Assembly: GCF_002257645.1 (NCBI RefSeq)
Contig: NZ_NQMO01000002.1
Coordinates: 868,001 to 932,000, forward strand
Direction: 5' to 3'
Source: Paenibacillus sp. XY044
GTDB taxonomy: Bacteria > Bacillota > Bacilli > Paenibacillales > Paenibacillaceae
DNA: 64,000 nt
A program made the translations under genes and the position numbers. Position 1 is the stretch's first letter, and every line of letters begins with the position of its first letter. Shown piece after piece: positions 49,654-57,422 of this stretch. A model generated the notes under the pieces. The model ran no database searches. It saw only the letters and a list, made by a program, of their open reading frames with translations, and was not told where the DNA came from.

Positions 49654-51993
49654 ATGAGAATGGAAACGTATGTGAGGCCGCAGCCGCTGTACCCTTACGA
49701 GGCATGGAGTTTATCCGAGAAGGCGTATGATGAGGAGAACAACCAGCGCAGCGAAAGCCTGTTTGCCATCGGCAACGGTTATATCGGCATGCGCGGCAAT
49801 TTCGAGGAAGGTTACTACGGCATGCGGGGATCCTCCGTAACCGGCAATTACTTGAACGGGTTCTATGACTCAGAGCCGATCGTGTATCCCGAAGGGGCGT
49901 ATGGGTATCCGGAGCGCAACCACGCGATGCTGAACGTAACCAACGCACAGCGGGTGGAACTGCGGATCGAGGGTCAGCTGTTCCATCTGAACAGCGGTGT
50001 CGTCCGCAACTACCGGCGGGAGCTGGATATGAAAAAGGGGATGCTGACGCGCCAGATCGAGTGGGAGGCGCCCGGCGGCCAGCGAGCCCGAATCAGGATC
50101 CGCCGGTTTGCCACCCTGCGGCACAAGCATTTGGCTGCGATCCATTATGAGGTCACCGCGCTTAATTTCAGCGGCGCCATCACCTTGACCTCCGCGCTGG
50201 ACGGCAAGATCGCGTCGCAAGACAATAACGGCGACCCCCGCCTGGGCGCAGCGAAGACCGAACCGAGCCTGGTGCTCGAAGATGCGGGCCGTTATGGAGA
50301 GCTGTCCTGGTTGAGGCAGCGCACGCGGCATTCGGGATTCGTGCTCCTGACGGCCATGAGCCATGATCTTCGGACGGATCAGCCATTCCAAACTTCGGAG
50401 TGGTCGGAGAACGAGTATACGGCGTCCGAATTTACGGCTTCGCTCCGGCAGGGGGAGAGCGCTGCGCTCACCAAATACATCACGTACCATACGTCCAAGG
50501 ATTATGCGGAAGGGGAGCTGATGGTCCGGGCTGAAGAGGTTCAGCGGATGGCGCGGCAATCGGGATTTGACGTGCTCGCCAGGGAGCAGCAGTCCTACCT
50601 GGAACAATTCTGGAAAACCGCCAACGTGGAAATTGCCGGCGACCCTGCGCTTCAGCAGGGTATCCGCTTCAATGCATTTCAGCTGCTGCAGTCCGTCGGC
50701 CGGGACGGCGTGACCAACATCGGCGCCAAGGGACTCACAGGCGAGGGATATGAGGGCCATTACTTCTGGGACACGGAGATGTATATGCTGCCGTTCTTCA
50801 CTTTTACCCGGCCGGATATCAGCAGGGCGCTGCTGCATTTCCGCTACGCCACGCTGGACAAAGCCCGCGAACGGGCCCGGGTCATGTCACAGAAGGGGGC
50901 GCTGTACCCTTGGCGCACCATCGACGGGGAAGAGAACTCGGCTTATTATCCGGCCGGGACGGCCCAGGCCCACATCAACGCGGATATTGCTTACGGGATC
51001 AAGCAGTACGTGACTGCGACTGGAGATATCGATTTTCTGCTGAATGAAGGCGCCGAAATATTGTTTGAGACGTCGAGGTTCTGGCTGGACCTCGGTCATT
51101 TCAATCCGGCCCGGGAGGGTAAGTTCTGCATCGACGGCGTGACGGGTCCGGACGAGTATACGGCCATCGTCAACAACAACGCCTATACGAATCTTATGGT
51201 GCAGGATCAGCTGCGCTATGCGGTGCAGGTGGCCGGTTGGTTGACGGAATCGTATCCGGCGGAAGAACAGCGCCTGCGGGCGGCGATCAGCCTGACGGAC
51301 GAGGAAATCGCGCGGTGGAGGAAAGCTGCGGAGAACATGTTCATTCCGTATGATGCCGACCTGGGCATCTACGCGCAGGACGATACGTTCCTGACGAAGG
51401 CCAAATGGGATTTCCAGAACACGCCGGCCGACAAGTACCCGCTGCTCCTGCATTTTCATCCGCTCGTCATTTACCGCCATCAGGTGCTGAAGCAGGCCGA
51501 TCTGGTGCTGGCGCTGTTTCTGCTCGGCGGCCGTTTCACCATGGAGGAGAAAATCCGGAATTACCGGTACTACGAGCCGCTGACGACGCATGATTCCTCG
51601 CTGTCGCCGTGCATTCACAGCATCGTCTCGGCGGAGATCGGCGAGCTGGACGAAGCTTACGCTTATTTCGACCGGACGGTGCGCATGGATTTGGATGACA
51701 TCAACCGAAATGCCAAGGACGGGCTGCATACGGCGGCCATGGCCGGGTCCTGGATGTCGATCGTATATGGGTTTGCAGGCATGCGTTTGGTAGACGGCAT
51801 GCTGGGATTTGCGCCGGCACTGCCGGGGCAGTGGGACAGCTACCGCTTCCGGGTCATGAACCAGGGCCGGCTTCTGGAGGTGCTTGTCGACGCCAAGGGA
51901 ACGGCATACGTGCTCCTGGAGGGAGAACCGCTGCAGATCCGGCACAAGGGAGAAGAACTGACCCTGGAGGCCGGGAGGACGGTCAGCCGGTAA
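49654..51993 (+). CDS. GH65 disaccharide phosphorylase
   Basis: A 779-residue GH65 enzyme: N-terminal beta-sandwich (1-~270), linker helices, an (alpha/alpha)6 barrel (~330-690) and a small C-terminal sheet. Glu501 in VTGPDEYTA is the general acid, GHYFWDTEMY lines the active site, and KQADLVL and HDSSLSPC are the usual phosphate/substrate loops. GH65 members phosphorolyse maltose, trehalose, kojibiose or nigerose to beta-glucose-1-phosphate; the substrate is not certain here. It is co-directional with the importer. No beta-phosphoglucomutase gene follows in the window, although one is normally needed. Confidence 0.92.
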   Translation: MRMETYVRPQPLYPYEAWSLSEKAYDEENNQRSESLFAIGNGYIGMRGNFEEGYYGMRGSSVTGNYLNGFYDSEPIVYPEGAYGYPERNHAMLNVTNAQRVELRIEGQLFHLNSGVVRNYRRELDMKKGMLTRQIEWEAPGGQRARIRIRRFATLRHKHLAAIHYEVTALNFSGAITLTSALDGKIASQDNNGDPRLGAAKTEPSLVLEDAGRYGELSWLRQRTRHSGFVLLTAMSHDLRTDQPFQTSEWSENEYTASEFTASLRQGESAALTKYITYHTSKDYAEGELMVRAEEVQRMARQSGFDVLAREQQSYLEQFWKTANVEIAGDPALQQGIRFNAFQLLQSVGRDGVTNIGAKGLTGEGYEGHYFWDTEMYMLPFFTFTRPDISRALLHFRYATLDKARERARVMSQKGALYPWRTIDGEENSAYYPAGTAQAHINADIAYGIKQYVTATGDIDFLLNEGAEILFETSRFWLDLGHFNPAREGKFCIDGVTGPDEYTAIVNNNAYTNLMVQDQLRYAVQVAGWLTESYPAEEQRLRAAISLTDEEIARWRKAAENMFIPYDADLGIYAQDDTFLTKAKWDFQNTPADKYPLLLHFHPLVIYRHQVLKQADLVLALFLLGGRFTMEEKIRNYRYYEPLTTHDSSLSPCIHSIVSAEIGELDEAYAYFDRTVRMDLDDINRNAKDGLHTAAMAGSWMSIVYGFAGMRLVDGMLGFAPALPGQWDSYRFRVMNQGRLLEVLVDAKGTAYVLLEGEPLQIRHKGEELTLEAGRTVSR

Positions 51994-51995
51994 TG

Positions 51996-52064
51996 GAAAC
52001 GGAGTTTTGGAACGAAGCACACCAGGGTGAAACCCGGCAGTTTCGTGACAGAACTCCGCTTTTC
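51996..52064 (+). terminator. terminator of the sugar operon
   Basis: ACGGAGTT pairs with AACTCCG at the ends of a long imperfect stem, followed by CTTTTC TTATTTTC, T-rich. Placed directly after the GH65 stop. Confidence 0.6.
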
Positions 52065-52094
52065 TTATTTTCTGAAAAAGTTTTAATAAAATGC

Positions 52095-52124
52095 TTGACG
52101 GTAATGATGAATCCGTGGTAAGAT
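52095..52124 (+). promoter_or_regulatory. sigma-A promoter of tRNA-Leu
   Basis: TTGACG (52095-52100), 18 bases, TAAGAT (52119-52124), ending 50 bases before the tRNA. Confidence 0.65.
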
Positions 52125-52173
52125 CAATCTTGTCGCTAAGAAAAAAACATTTCGAACGTGACCAACTGAATAT

Positions 52174-52257
<84 letters not shown>

Positions 52258-52262
52258 TCGTT

Positions 52263-52308
52263 GATAGGATCATGTGATTGCTGAGAAGCAATGCATGATC
52301 CTATTTTT
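52263..52308 (+). terminator. terminator of tRNA-Leu
   Basis: GATAGGATCATG pairs with CATGATCCTAT, then T5. It starts six bases after the tRNA. Confidence 0.88.
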
Positions 52309-52317
52309 CTAATTATG

Positions 52318-52338
52318 ACGCCGATAGGCGTTTTTTTT
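52318..52338 (+). terminator. second short terminator hairpin
   Basis: ACGCC-GATA-GGCGT followed by T8, only ten bases after the first terminator. Confidence 0.7.
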
Positions 52339-52408
52339 AGATTATAGAATTTAAAAAATGTTTAGCGGAGCTGAACCATTCTATAATCGCAAGAAAAACT
52401 TCCTCTAG

Positions 52409-52453
52409 ACGTGGTCTGTCTTCTTAGAAGGTACGTCGACAGACGTTTTTTTA
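52409..52453 (+). terminator. third terminator hairpin
   Basis: ACGTGGTCTGTC region pairs GTCTGTC with GACAGAC, followed by T7. The gap 52258-52495 thus contains three terminators and nothing else. Confidence 0.65.
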
Positions 52454-52495
52454 TTGTCTTCAAAATTGTAATTTACAGTCCAGGATGCTCTTTGT

Positions 52496-53425
52496 TTAGA
52501 GCACCCTGCCTAGCTGCTCCCGAAGCCGCGTGATGTCGCTGATCGGCGGAAGGCCGAAAAGTCGGGCATATTCACTGCTGAACTGGGACGGACTTTCGTA
52601 TCCGACTCGAAAAGCAACGTCCGCAGCATCGGCAGATTCGGACAGCAAGAGGCGGCGGGCTTCCTGCAGCCGCAGCTGTTTCTGATACTGCAGCGGGCTC
52701 ATCGCAGTGACCTCTTTAAAATGACGGTGCAGGGAAGAGGGGGCCATATGGGCGGCAGCTGCCAGCTCATCGATTCGCAGTGGCTCCATGTAATTCCGCT
52801 TCAGCTGCTCCACCACCCCTGCAATACGATTCGAGCTGCTTCCACTCAAGGCTATTTGCCTTAATACATCCCCTTGCGCGCCCTGCAAAACCCGATATAA
52901 GATTTCGCGTACGATGAGCGGTGCCAGCACCGGCACATCCTGCGGGTTGTCCAGCAGTCGGACAAGCCTGACAGCCGCGTCCAGTAGAGGTGCACTCGTT
53001 TGTTCCACAAATAAACCACGTTTCGAACGCTGCTTCGTCCGGGATGCCGGATTCGCCTGGTTTAATAAGTCCAACGCATCTTTGGGGTTGAATTTAAGCC
53101 GGAAGCACAAATAAGGCACCTCGGGAGTCGCTTCAATGATCTGTGCGGAGACGGGCAAATCAAGGGAGACCACCAGATAGCTGGATGGCCCATACGTAAA
53201 GCTCTCGTCTGCAAGCATGACCACCTTGGAACCTTGAGAGACGATGCACAGCGCAGGTTCATGGACTGAAAAAGAAGGGAACGTCGTTTTCGAACTGCGA
53301 ATCAGGGCCAGGGAAGGAATGGGCGTCTCGTGAACGCCGTCACCGTTCGCATAGTTTTCGATGAATCGGGACAATTCCTCCTGATATGGAATCAAGGAAT
53401 CGGCATGATTGGATGAATTCCGCAT
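52496..53425 (-). CDS. AraC-family regulator (AraC_N type)
   Basis: A 309-residue AraC regulator with the AraC_N sensor (HEPALCIVSQGSKVVMLADESF region, quoted in parts) and two C-terminal HTHs (IDELAAAAHMAPSSLHRHF and VAFRVGYESPSQFSSEYARLFG, in part). The ATG at 53425 has AAGGAGGGGG upstream. It is divergent from the MFS exporter at 53585. AraC_N-type regulators commonly control a neighbouring oxidoreductase or exporter, so it likely regulates that MFS gene. Confidence 0.9.
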   Translation of the reverse strand: MRNSSNHADSLIPYQEELSRFIENYANGDGVHETPIPSLALIRSSKTTFPSFSVHEPALCIVSQGSKVVMLADESFTYGPSSYLVVSLDLPVSAQIIEATPEVPYLCFRLKFNPKDALDLLNQANPASRTKQRSKRGLFVEQTSAPLLDAAVRLVRLLDNPQDVPVLAPLIVREILYRVLQGAQGDVLRQIALSGSSSNRIAGVVEQLKRNYMEPLRIDELAAAAHMAPSSLHRHFKEVTAMSPLQYQKQLRLQEARRLLLSESADAADVAFRVGYESPSQFSSEYARLFGLPPISDITRLREQLGRVL

Positions 53426-53584
53426 GAAGTGTTTCCCCCTCCTTATCTTTGTCCATTATACATCCTGGTTGACACCGGGATGCATCGTTTTGAGAGAATC
53501 AGGCAATCATTTGCGATTTTTAGACTACCTCTGCTTTTTTCGGCTGGTTCATAATCAGGTTGAAAGGAAGGAGAGGAAAATAAA

Positions 53585-54769
53585 ATGGATAAGCGCATAT
53601 TCATTCTGGCGTTGGCGTCCTTTGTGGTAGGCTCGGTTGAACTGGTCATCGCCGGGATTATGGATATGATCGCCCAGGATCTGCACGTTTCTGTCGGTGT
53701 GGTTGGTCAGCTGGTTTCGGTGTATTCTCTGGTTTTTGCCTTAGGATCGCCTATTCTGATCACTTTAACTGCGAAGGTTGAGCGCCGAAAGCTGCTGGTC
53801 ATCGCCATGCTGGTATTCACGGCTGGAAATATCATGTCCATGCTAAGTCCGAATTTTACGGTGCTGCTGCTGTCCAGGATCATTCTGGCGGCAAGCTGCT
53901 CCATTGTTGTCGTGCTGGCGATTACCCTGGCTTCGGGGATCGTCACACCTGAGGCCAAAGGACGTGCTATTGGGCTGATCTTTATGGGAATCAGCGCCGC
54001 CCTCGTGCTCGGCGTTCCGCTGGGGACATTGATCGGCGAGGCCTGGGGCTGGCGGGCAACCTTTGCTTTTATTGGTGTGCTCTCGTTCGTCGTAACGATA
54101 TGCATCATGAAATTTCTGCCCCAAGCGGCTTCTACGCCTAGGATTCCGATGCAGGAACAGCTGCGTTCGATGGGAAATTCAAAAGTGGTGTTCGCCCATC
54201 TTGTTTCCATCCTGCAAATGACGGGCCAATTTACGATCTATGCCTATATCACGCCATTTTTACAGACCATGCTGAACTTGTCTGTCGGTCAAATCAGCTT
54301 CGTGTTGCTGGTCTATGGGCTGGCCGGCATTGCAGGGGGCTGGATTGGAGGGTGGGCGTCCGACCGCTTTGGGACAGCCCGGACGATGATCGTCACGCTG
54401 CTGCTTCACGCCATCGCGATCCTGCTTCTACCCTGGGCAGCCGCCTCTATGATGCGCTTGCTGCCCGTCGTCATCGTCTGGTGCGCGTTTAACATGGCGC
54501 CAAGTCCGGCTATTCAAAGCTACTTGGTGCGGCTTGCACCAAAGTCGGCGGACATCCAGCTCTCCCTCAATACCTCTGCGCTTCATCTCGGCGTAGCTGC
54601 GGGATCTGCCGTCGGCGGCGTGGTGATCAGCCGTTATGAGGTTACGGCAAATGCCTGGATCGGAGGTCTGGTTGTCATCCTGGCCATTGTGTCATCCATC
54701 GTTTCCCTGTACAGAGGCAGGGGGGTATATAGTAAAAAAGACAGCTCCCTTCAGGAGAATCCCTCTTGA
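53585..54769 (+). CDS. MFS transporter, AraJ/YdhP-like
   Basis: A 394-residue, 12-helix MFS protein of the sugar-efflux/drug-efflux type (MFS_1, AraJ/YdhP-like): FILALASFVVGSVELVIAGIM as helix 1 in part, and GRAIGLIFMGISAALVLGVPLGTLIGE, in part, as the helix 4-5 antiporter signature. The ATG at 53585 follows AAGGAGAGG. It is divergent from the AraC gene, which likely controls it. Substrate unknown; drug or arabinose-like sugars are known for relatives. Confidence 0.9.
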   Translation: MDKRIFILALASFVVGSVELVIAGIMDMIAQDLHVSVGVVGQLVSVYSLVFALGSPILITLTAKVERRKLLVIAMLVFTAGNIMSMLSPNFTVLLLSRIILAASCSIVVVLAITLASGIVTPEAKGRAIGLIFMGISAALVLGVPLGTLIGEAWGWRATFAFIGVLSFVVTICIMKFLPQAASTPRIPMQEQLRSMGNSKVVFAHLVSILQMTGQFTIYAYITPFLQTMLNLSVGQISFVLLVYGLAGIAGGWIGGWASDRFGTARTMIVTLLLHAIAILLLPWAAASMMRLLPVVIVWCAFNMAPSPAIQSYLVRLAPKSADIQLSLNTSALHLGVAAGSAVGGVVISRYEVTANAWIGGLVVILAIVSSIVSLYRGRGVYSKKDSSLQENPS

Positions 54770-54810
54770 GGATATTGTCTTTGCCGTGTAAACGGTAAAC
54801 CTTAGCGAAA

Positions 54811-54843
54811 TCGCCCATCCGATAACCGGATGAGCGGTTTTTC
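54811..54843. terminator. bidirectional terminator
   Basis: GCCCATCCG pairs with CGGATGAGC around ATAAC, followed by GGTTTTTC. It lies between the convergent MFS and TetR genes. Confidence 0.75.
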
Positions 54844-55531
54844 ACATTTTCTCCTGCTCCTTGATCACCTGTTCGGTCCCAAGCAGAATCAGCTTCAGTC
54901 CGAACTCAAACGCCTTGTCGGTCCCCATCAGCTCAAACAGCCCGTTCGTGAACATTCTTCGAAACAGTCCCGAATCCGTCTCGCTCATGGTATTCAGAAG
55001 GCTAATCATTTCCTCACCCGGTAGTGCTCCCGCTCCATGCTCCTTAAGAATCGCGGAGACATTGCGCTGGTGCTCATAATCGTCCAGAACGAAGTTGAAG
55101 ACATAATTCATAAGCGTAAGAACCACTTGCATTTTCTGATCTTGCTCAAGCGGCGTCGATTCCACGCAGAGCAGCATACGGTTGGTGAACCGGATGATGT
55201 CCGGTTCGTGGGGCAGCGTCGACATCATGAGCTGCGTGGAGCAGGGATACCGGCCGAGCACGCTCCGCACCGTTACCGCAAGCCCCGTTAACTGCTCCTT
55301 CCAGTCCCCCTCGGAGTGGTACTCCTCCAGAATGATTTTCGATACCTGGTTGGCCAGCCGCTGGTAGAGATTCTGTTTGCTCTTGAAGTACCAGTAAAGA
55401 GAGGGAGCCTGAATTCCGAGCCGGTCGGCCAATCGTCTCATGCTGAATTTCTCGATGCCCTCCTCTCCAAGAAGCTCCCAAGAGGCTTCCATAATCTTAT
55501 CCTCCGATATTTGAGGCTGCTGTTTTTTCAT
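54842..55531 (-). CDS. TetR-family repressor with TetR_C-type domain
   Basis: A 229-residue TetR protein. HTH at ~12-55 (KIMEASWELLGEEG, MRRLADRLGIQAPSLYWYFKSK) is very close to the classical tetracycline-repressor type, and the C-terminal helical domain binds the drug. The ATG at 55531 follows AAAGGACGG. It is divergent from the MATE gene, with three CTAACASTGTAAG repeats between, so it very likely represses both genes. Confidence 0.92.
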   Translation of the reverse strand: MKKQQPQISEDKIMEASWELLGEEGIEKFSMRRLADRLGIQAPSLYWYFKSKQNLYQRLANQVSKIILEEYHSEGDWKEQLTGLAVTVRSVLGRYPCSTQLMMSTLPHEPDIIRFTNRMLLCVESTPLEQDQKMQVVLTLMNYVFNFVLDDYEHQRNVSAILKEHGAGALPGEEMISLLNTMSETDSGLFRRMFTNGLFELMGTDKAFEFGLKLILLGTEQVIKEQEKM

Positions 55532-55550
55532 CGATATCCGTCCTTTTATC

Positions 55551-55632
55551 TAACAGTGTAAGTTTATGCTTTACAAGTTTATAGGTTCATGATAACATCT
55601 AACACTGTAAGGCACAACCTAACACTGTAAGG
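55551..55632. repeat. three operator repeats between tetR and MATE genes
   Basis: CTAACAGTGTAAG (55551-55563), CTAACACTGTAAG (55600-55612) and the same at 55620-55632. The 13-bp unit is an imperfect palindrome (CTWACASTGTWAG), and the last two lie exactly 20 bases apart, two turns of DNA. These are candidate TetR operators covering both promoters. Confidence 0.75.
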
Positions 55633-55688
55633 TTCGGTCTGGCATCGTAGACTGAGGACCCAAATAAATGTAGAAAGTAGTGATCCGC

Positions 55689-57041
55689 ATGGATACAGAA
55701 AACCTCTATTACTTTGAAAAAGCGCCTGTGGCCAAAGCCGTAGCTCACTTCGCTGTACCGATGATGCTAGGCACGTCAATGAGTGTCATCTATTCCATCT
55801 TGAATGCCTATTTCCTTGGTACACTGGGTAATACGGCTATGCTAACCGCACTTGCGTTAACCTTGCCATTATTCGCGATCATTATGGCGCTAGGCAATTT
55901 GATTGGTATGGGCAGCGGTACCTTCATCTCCCGTTTGCTGGGCGAAAAAAAATATGATGATGTAAAGCATGTGTCTTCATTCGCCTTTTACAGCAGTTTA
56001 GTTCTCGGTCTCATCGTGATGGCTGTCGGCATCCCATTGATCGATCCAATCGTTCATGGACTGGGGGCAACGCCTGATTCCTTCGGATTTACGAAGGACT
56101 ATGTCACGATAATGCTTATTGGTTCACCATTCGTCGTCTTATTTTTCACGCTGGAGAATATCGTGCGCTCAGAGGGTGCCGCTGTTACATCGATGATCGG
56201 TATGATTCTTAGTGTCGTCGTAAATATTATTCTCGATGCCTTAGTCATCTTCGTGTTCCATTGGGACGTGATTGGCGTTGCGTCGGCTACGGTCGTTTCC
56301 AACTTGGTCGCGAGTGTATTCTACGCCTTCCATATGGGATATAAGAGCCAAATTTTAAACGTCTCCATAAAATGGTTCAAGGCTAACAAGGAAATTCTGA
56401 GCAATGTATTCAAAATCGGAGTTCCCGTCTTTATTATGAGTATCTTTTTGGGTGCCATGTCGCTTATCTTTAACCGTTTTCTGGTCGAATATGGGGATCA
56501 GGCCGTAGCGGCTTACGGAATTTCATCTCGTTTATTGCAGTTTCCTGAGTTTATTCTGATGGGTTTATGCGAGGGAGTCGTGCCGCTCGTTGCCTTCTCT
56601 TTTACAGCGAATAAATTACGCATGAAGCATACCATTGGATTTACGATCAAAGCGATTGTGGCGTTAGCCGTCGCGTTCGGCGTCATCGTCTATCTGATTT
56701 CCGACCACTTAATTGGTCTATTTACAAATGATCCGCAATTAATTGAAATGGGCAGCTACATTCTGCACGTGACGTTCTTATCCTTGTTCATTACTGGAAT
56801 GACCACGTTGTTTACGGGGATCTTCCAAGCAACAGCGCAAGGAACCGCCGCGTTTATGATGTCCGTTATTCAAGGAATTACTCTGATTCCTGTGCTCTAT
56901 ATCGCCAATCGAATGAACGGCTTCCACGGGGTGGTCTGGTCGCTCGTCATTGCAGATGCCGTCGCGTTTCTTGTTGGGGCCATCATGATCATTATTCTGC
57001 GGAACAAATTGCAGCCGGATTTGGAGAGTTTAGTACAGTAG
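55689..57041 (+). CDS. MATE-family efflux transporter (TetR-controlled)
   Basis: A 450-residue, 12-helix MATE exporter (FAVPMMLGTSMSVIYSILNAYFLG opening, in part; GSGTFISRLLGEKKYD cytoplasmic loop). It resembles the MepA/NorM type that extrudes cationic drugs. The likely start is ATG 55689, but no strong ribosome binding site is visible upstream. The coding sequence looks more AT-rich by eye than its neighbours, which may indicate a different history. It is divergent from the TetR gene, with the repeated operators between them. Confidence 0.91.
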   Translation: MDTENLYYFEKAPVAKAVAHFAVPMMLGTSMSVIYSILNAYFLGTLGNTAMLTALALTLPLFAIIMALGNLIGMGSGTFISRLLGEKKYDDVKHVSSFAFYSSLVLGLIVMAVGIPLIDPIVHGLGATPDSFGFTKDYVTIMLIGSPFVVLFFTLENIVRSEGAAVTSMIGMILSVVVNIILDALVIFVFHWDVIGVASATVVSNLVASVFYAFHMGYKSQILNVSIKWFKANKEILSNVFKIGVPVFIMSIFLGAMSLIFNRFLVEYGDQAVAAYGISSRLLQFPEFILMGLCEGVVPLVAFSFTANKLRMKHTIGFTIKAIVALAVAFGVIVYLISDHLIGLFTNDPQLIEMGSYILHVTFLSLFITGMTTLFTGIFQATAQGTAAFMMSVIQGITLIPVLYIANRMNGFHGVVWSLVIADAVAFLVGAIMIIILRNKLQPDLESLVQ

Positions 57042-57100
57042 AGAACATAGGGTCATCGTTCGTAAGGAAATTGCATTACACAGTTGGTGTTTTTGAACAC

Positions 57101-57130
57101 AAAAAAGCTGCGGTCAAACACCCCGCAACC
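57101..57130 (-). terminator. terminator of tRNA-Pro
   Basis: On the minus strand, TTGCGG pairs with CCGCAGC around a loop, followed by T6 (57106-57101). Confidence 0.7.
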
Positions 57131-57143
57131 GTTGATTTCATAA

Positions 57144-57220
57144 TGGTCGAGACGACAGGATTTGAACCTGCGACCTCTTGCTCCCGAAGCAAGCGCTCTA
57201 CCAAGCTGAGCCACGTCTCG
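57144..57220 (-). tRNA. tRNA-Pro (anticodon CGG)
   Basis: A 77-base tRNA read on the minus strand: acceptor CGAGACG/CGTCTCG, D arm with GGTAGAGC, anticodon loop TTCGGGA (CGG) between CTTGC and GCAAG, T arm AGGTTCAAATCCT, discriminator A and encoded CCA. A terminator follows downstream at 57130-57101. The plus-strand frame over it encodes only an artefact. Confidence 0.96.
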
Positions 57221-57337
57221 TTAATAGAAAGCTTATACTATAGAATTTACTCCGATTTTACATTTTGTAAAGAGGGAATATGAAAAATTCACAATTCGTT
57301 TAACGATTGGACAAAATGATCCTAATCTGCCAGCAAA

Positions 57338-57376
57338 CAAAAGACCGGGGGAATCGCATTGATTCCTTCCGGTCTA
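57338..57376 (-). terminator. terminator of the LTA-synthase-like gene
   Basis: On the minus strand, AGACCGGAAGGAATC pairs with GATTCCCCCGGTCT (a two-base internal mismatch), then TTTTGTTTG. It lies ~50 bases after the stop at 57423. Confidence 0.75.
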
Positions 57377-57422
57377 ATTTGATTTTATAAATAGCGAATA
57401 TAAAAGACTACATAGTGGAGTT

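Noticed and set aside
57071..57283. A 70-residue plus-strand open frame containing 'ETTGFEPATS'
   Set aside because: It is the antisense reading of the tRNA-Pro gene; this peptide is a well-known annotation artefact.
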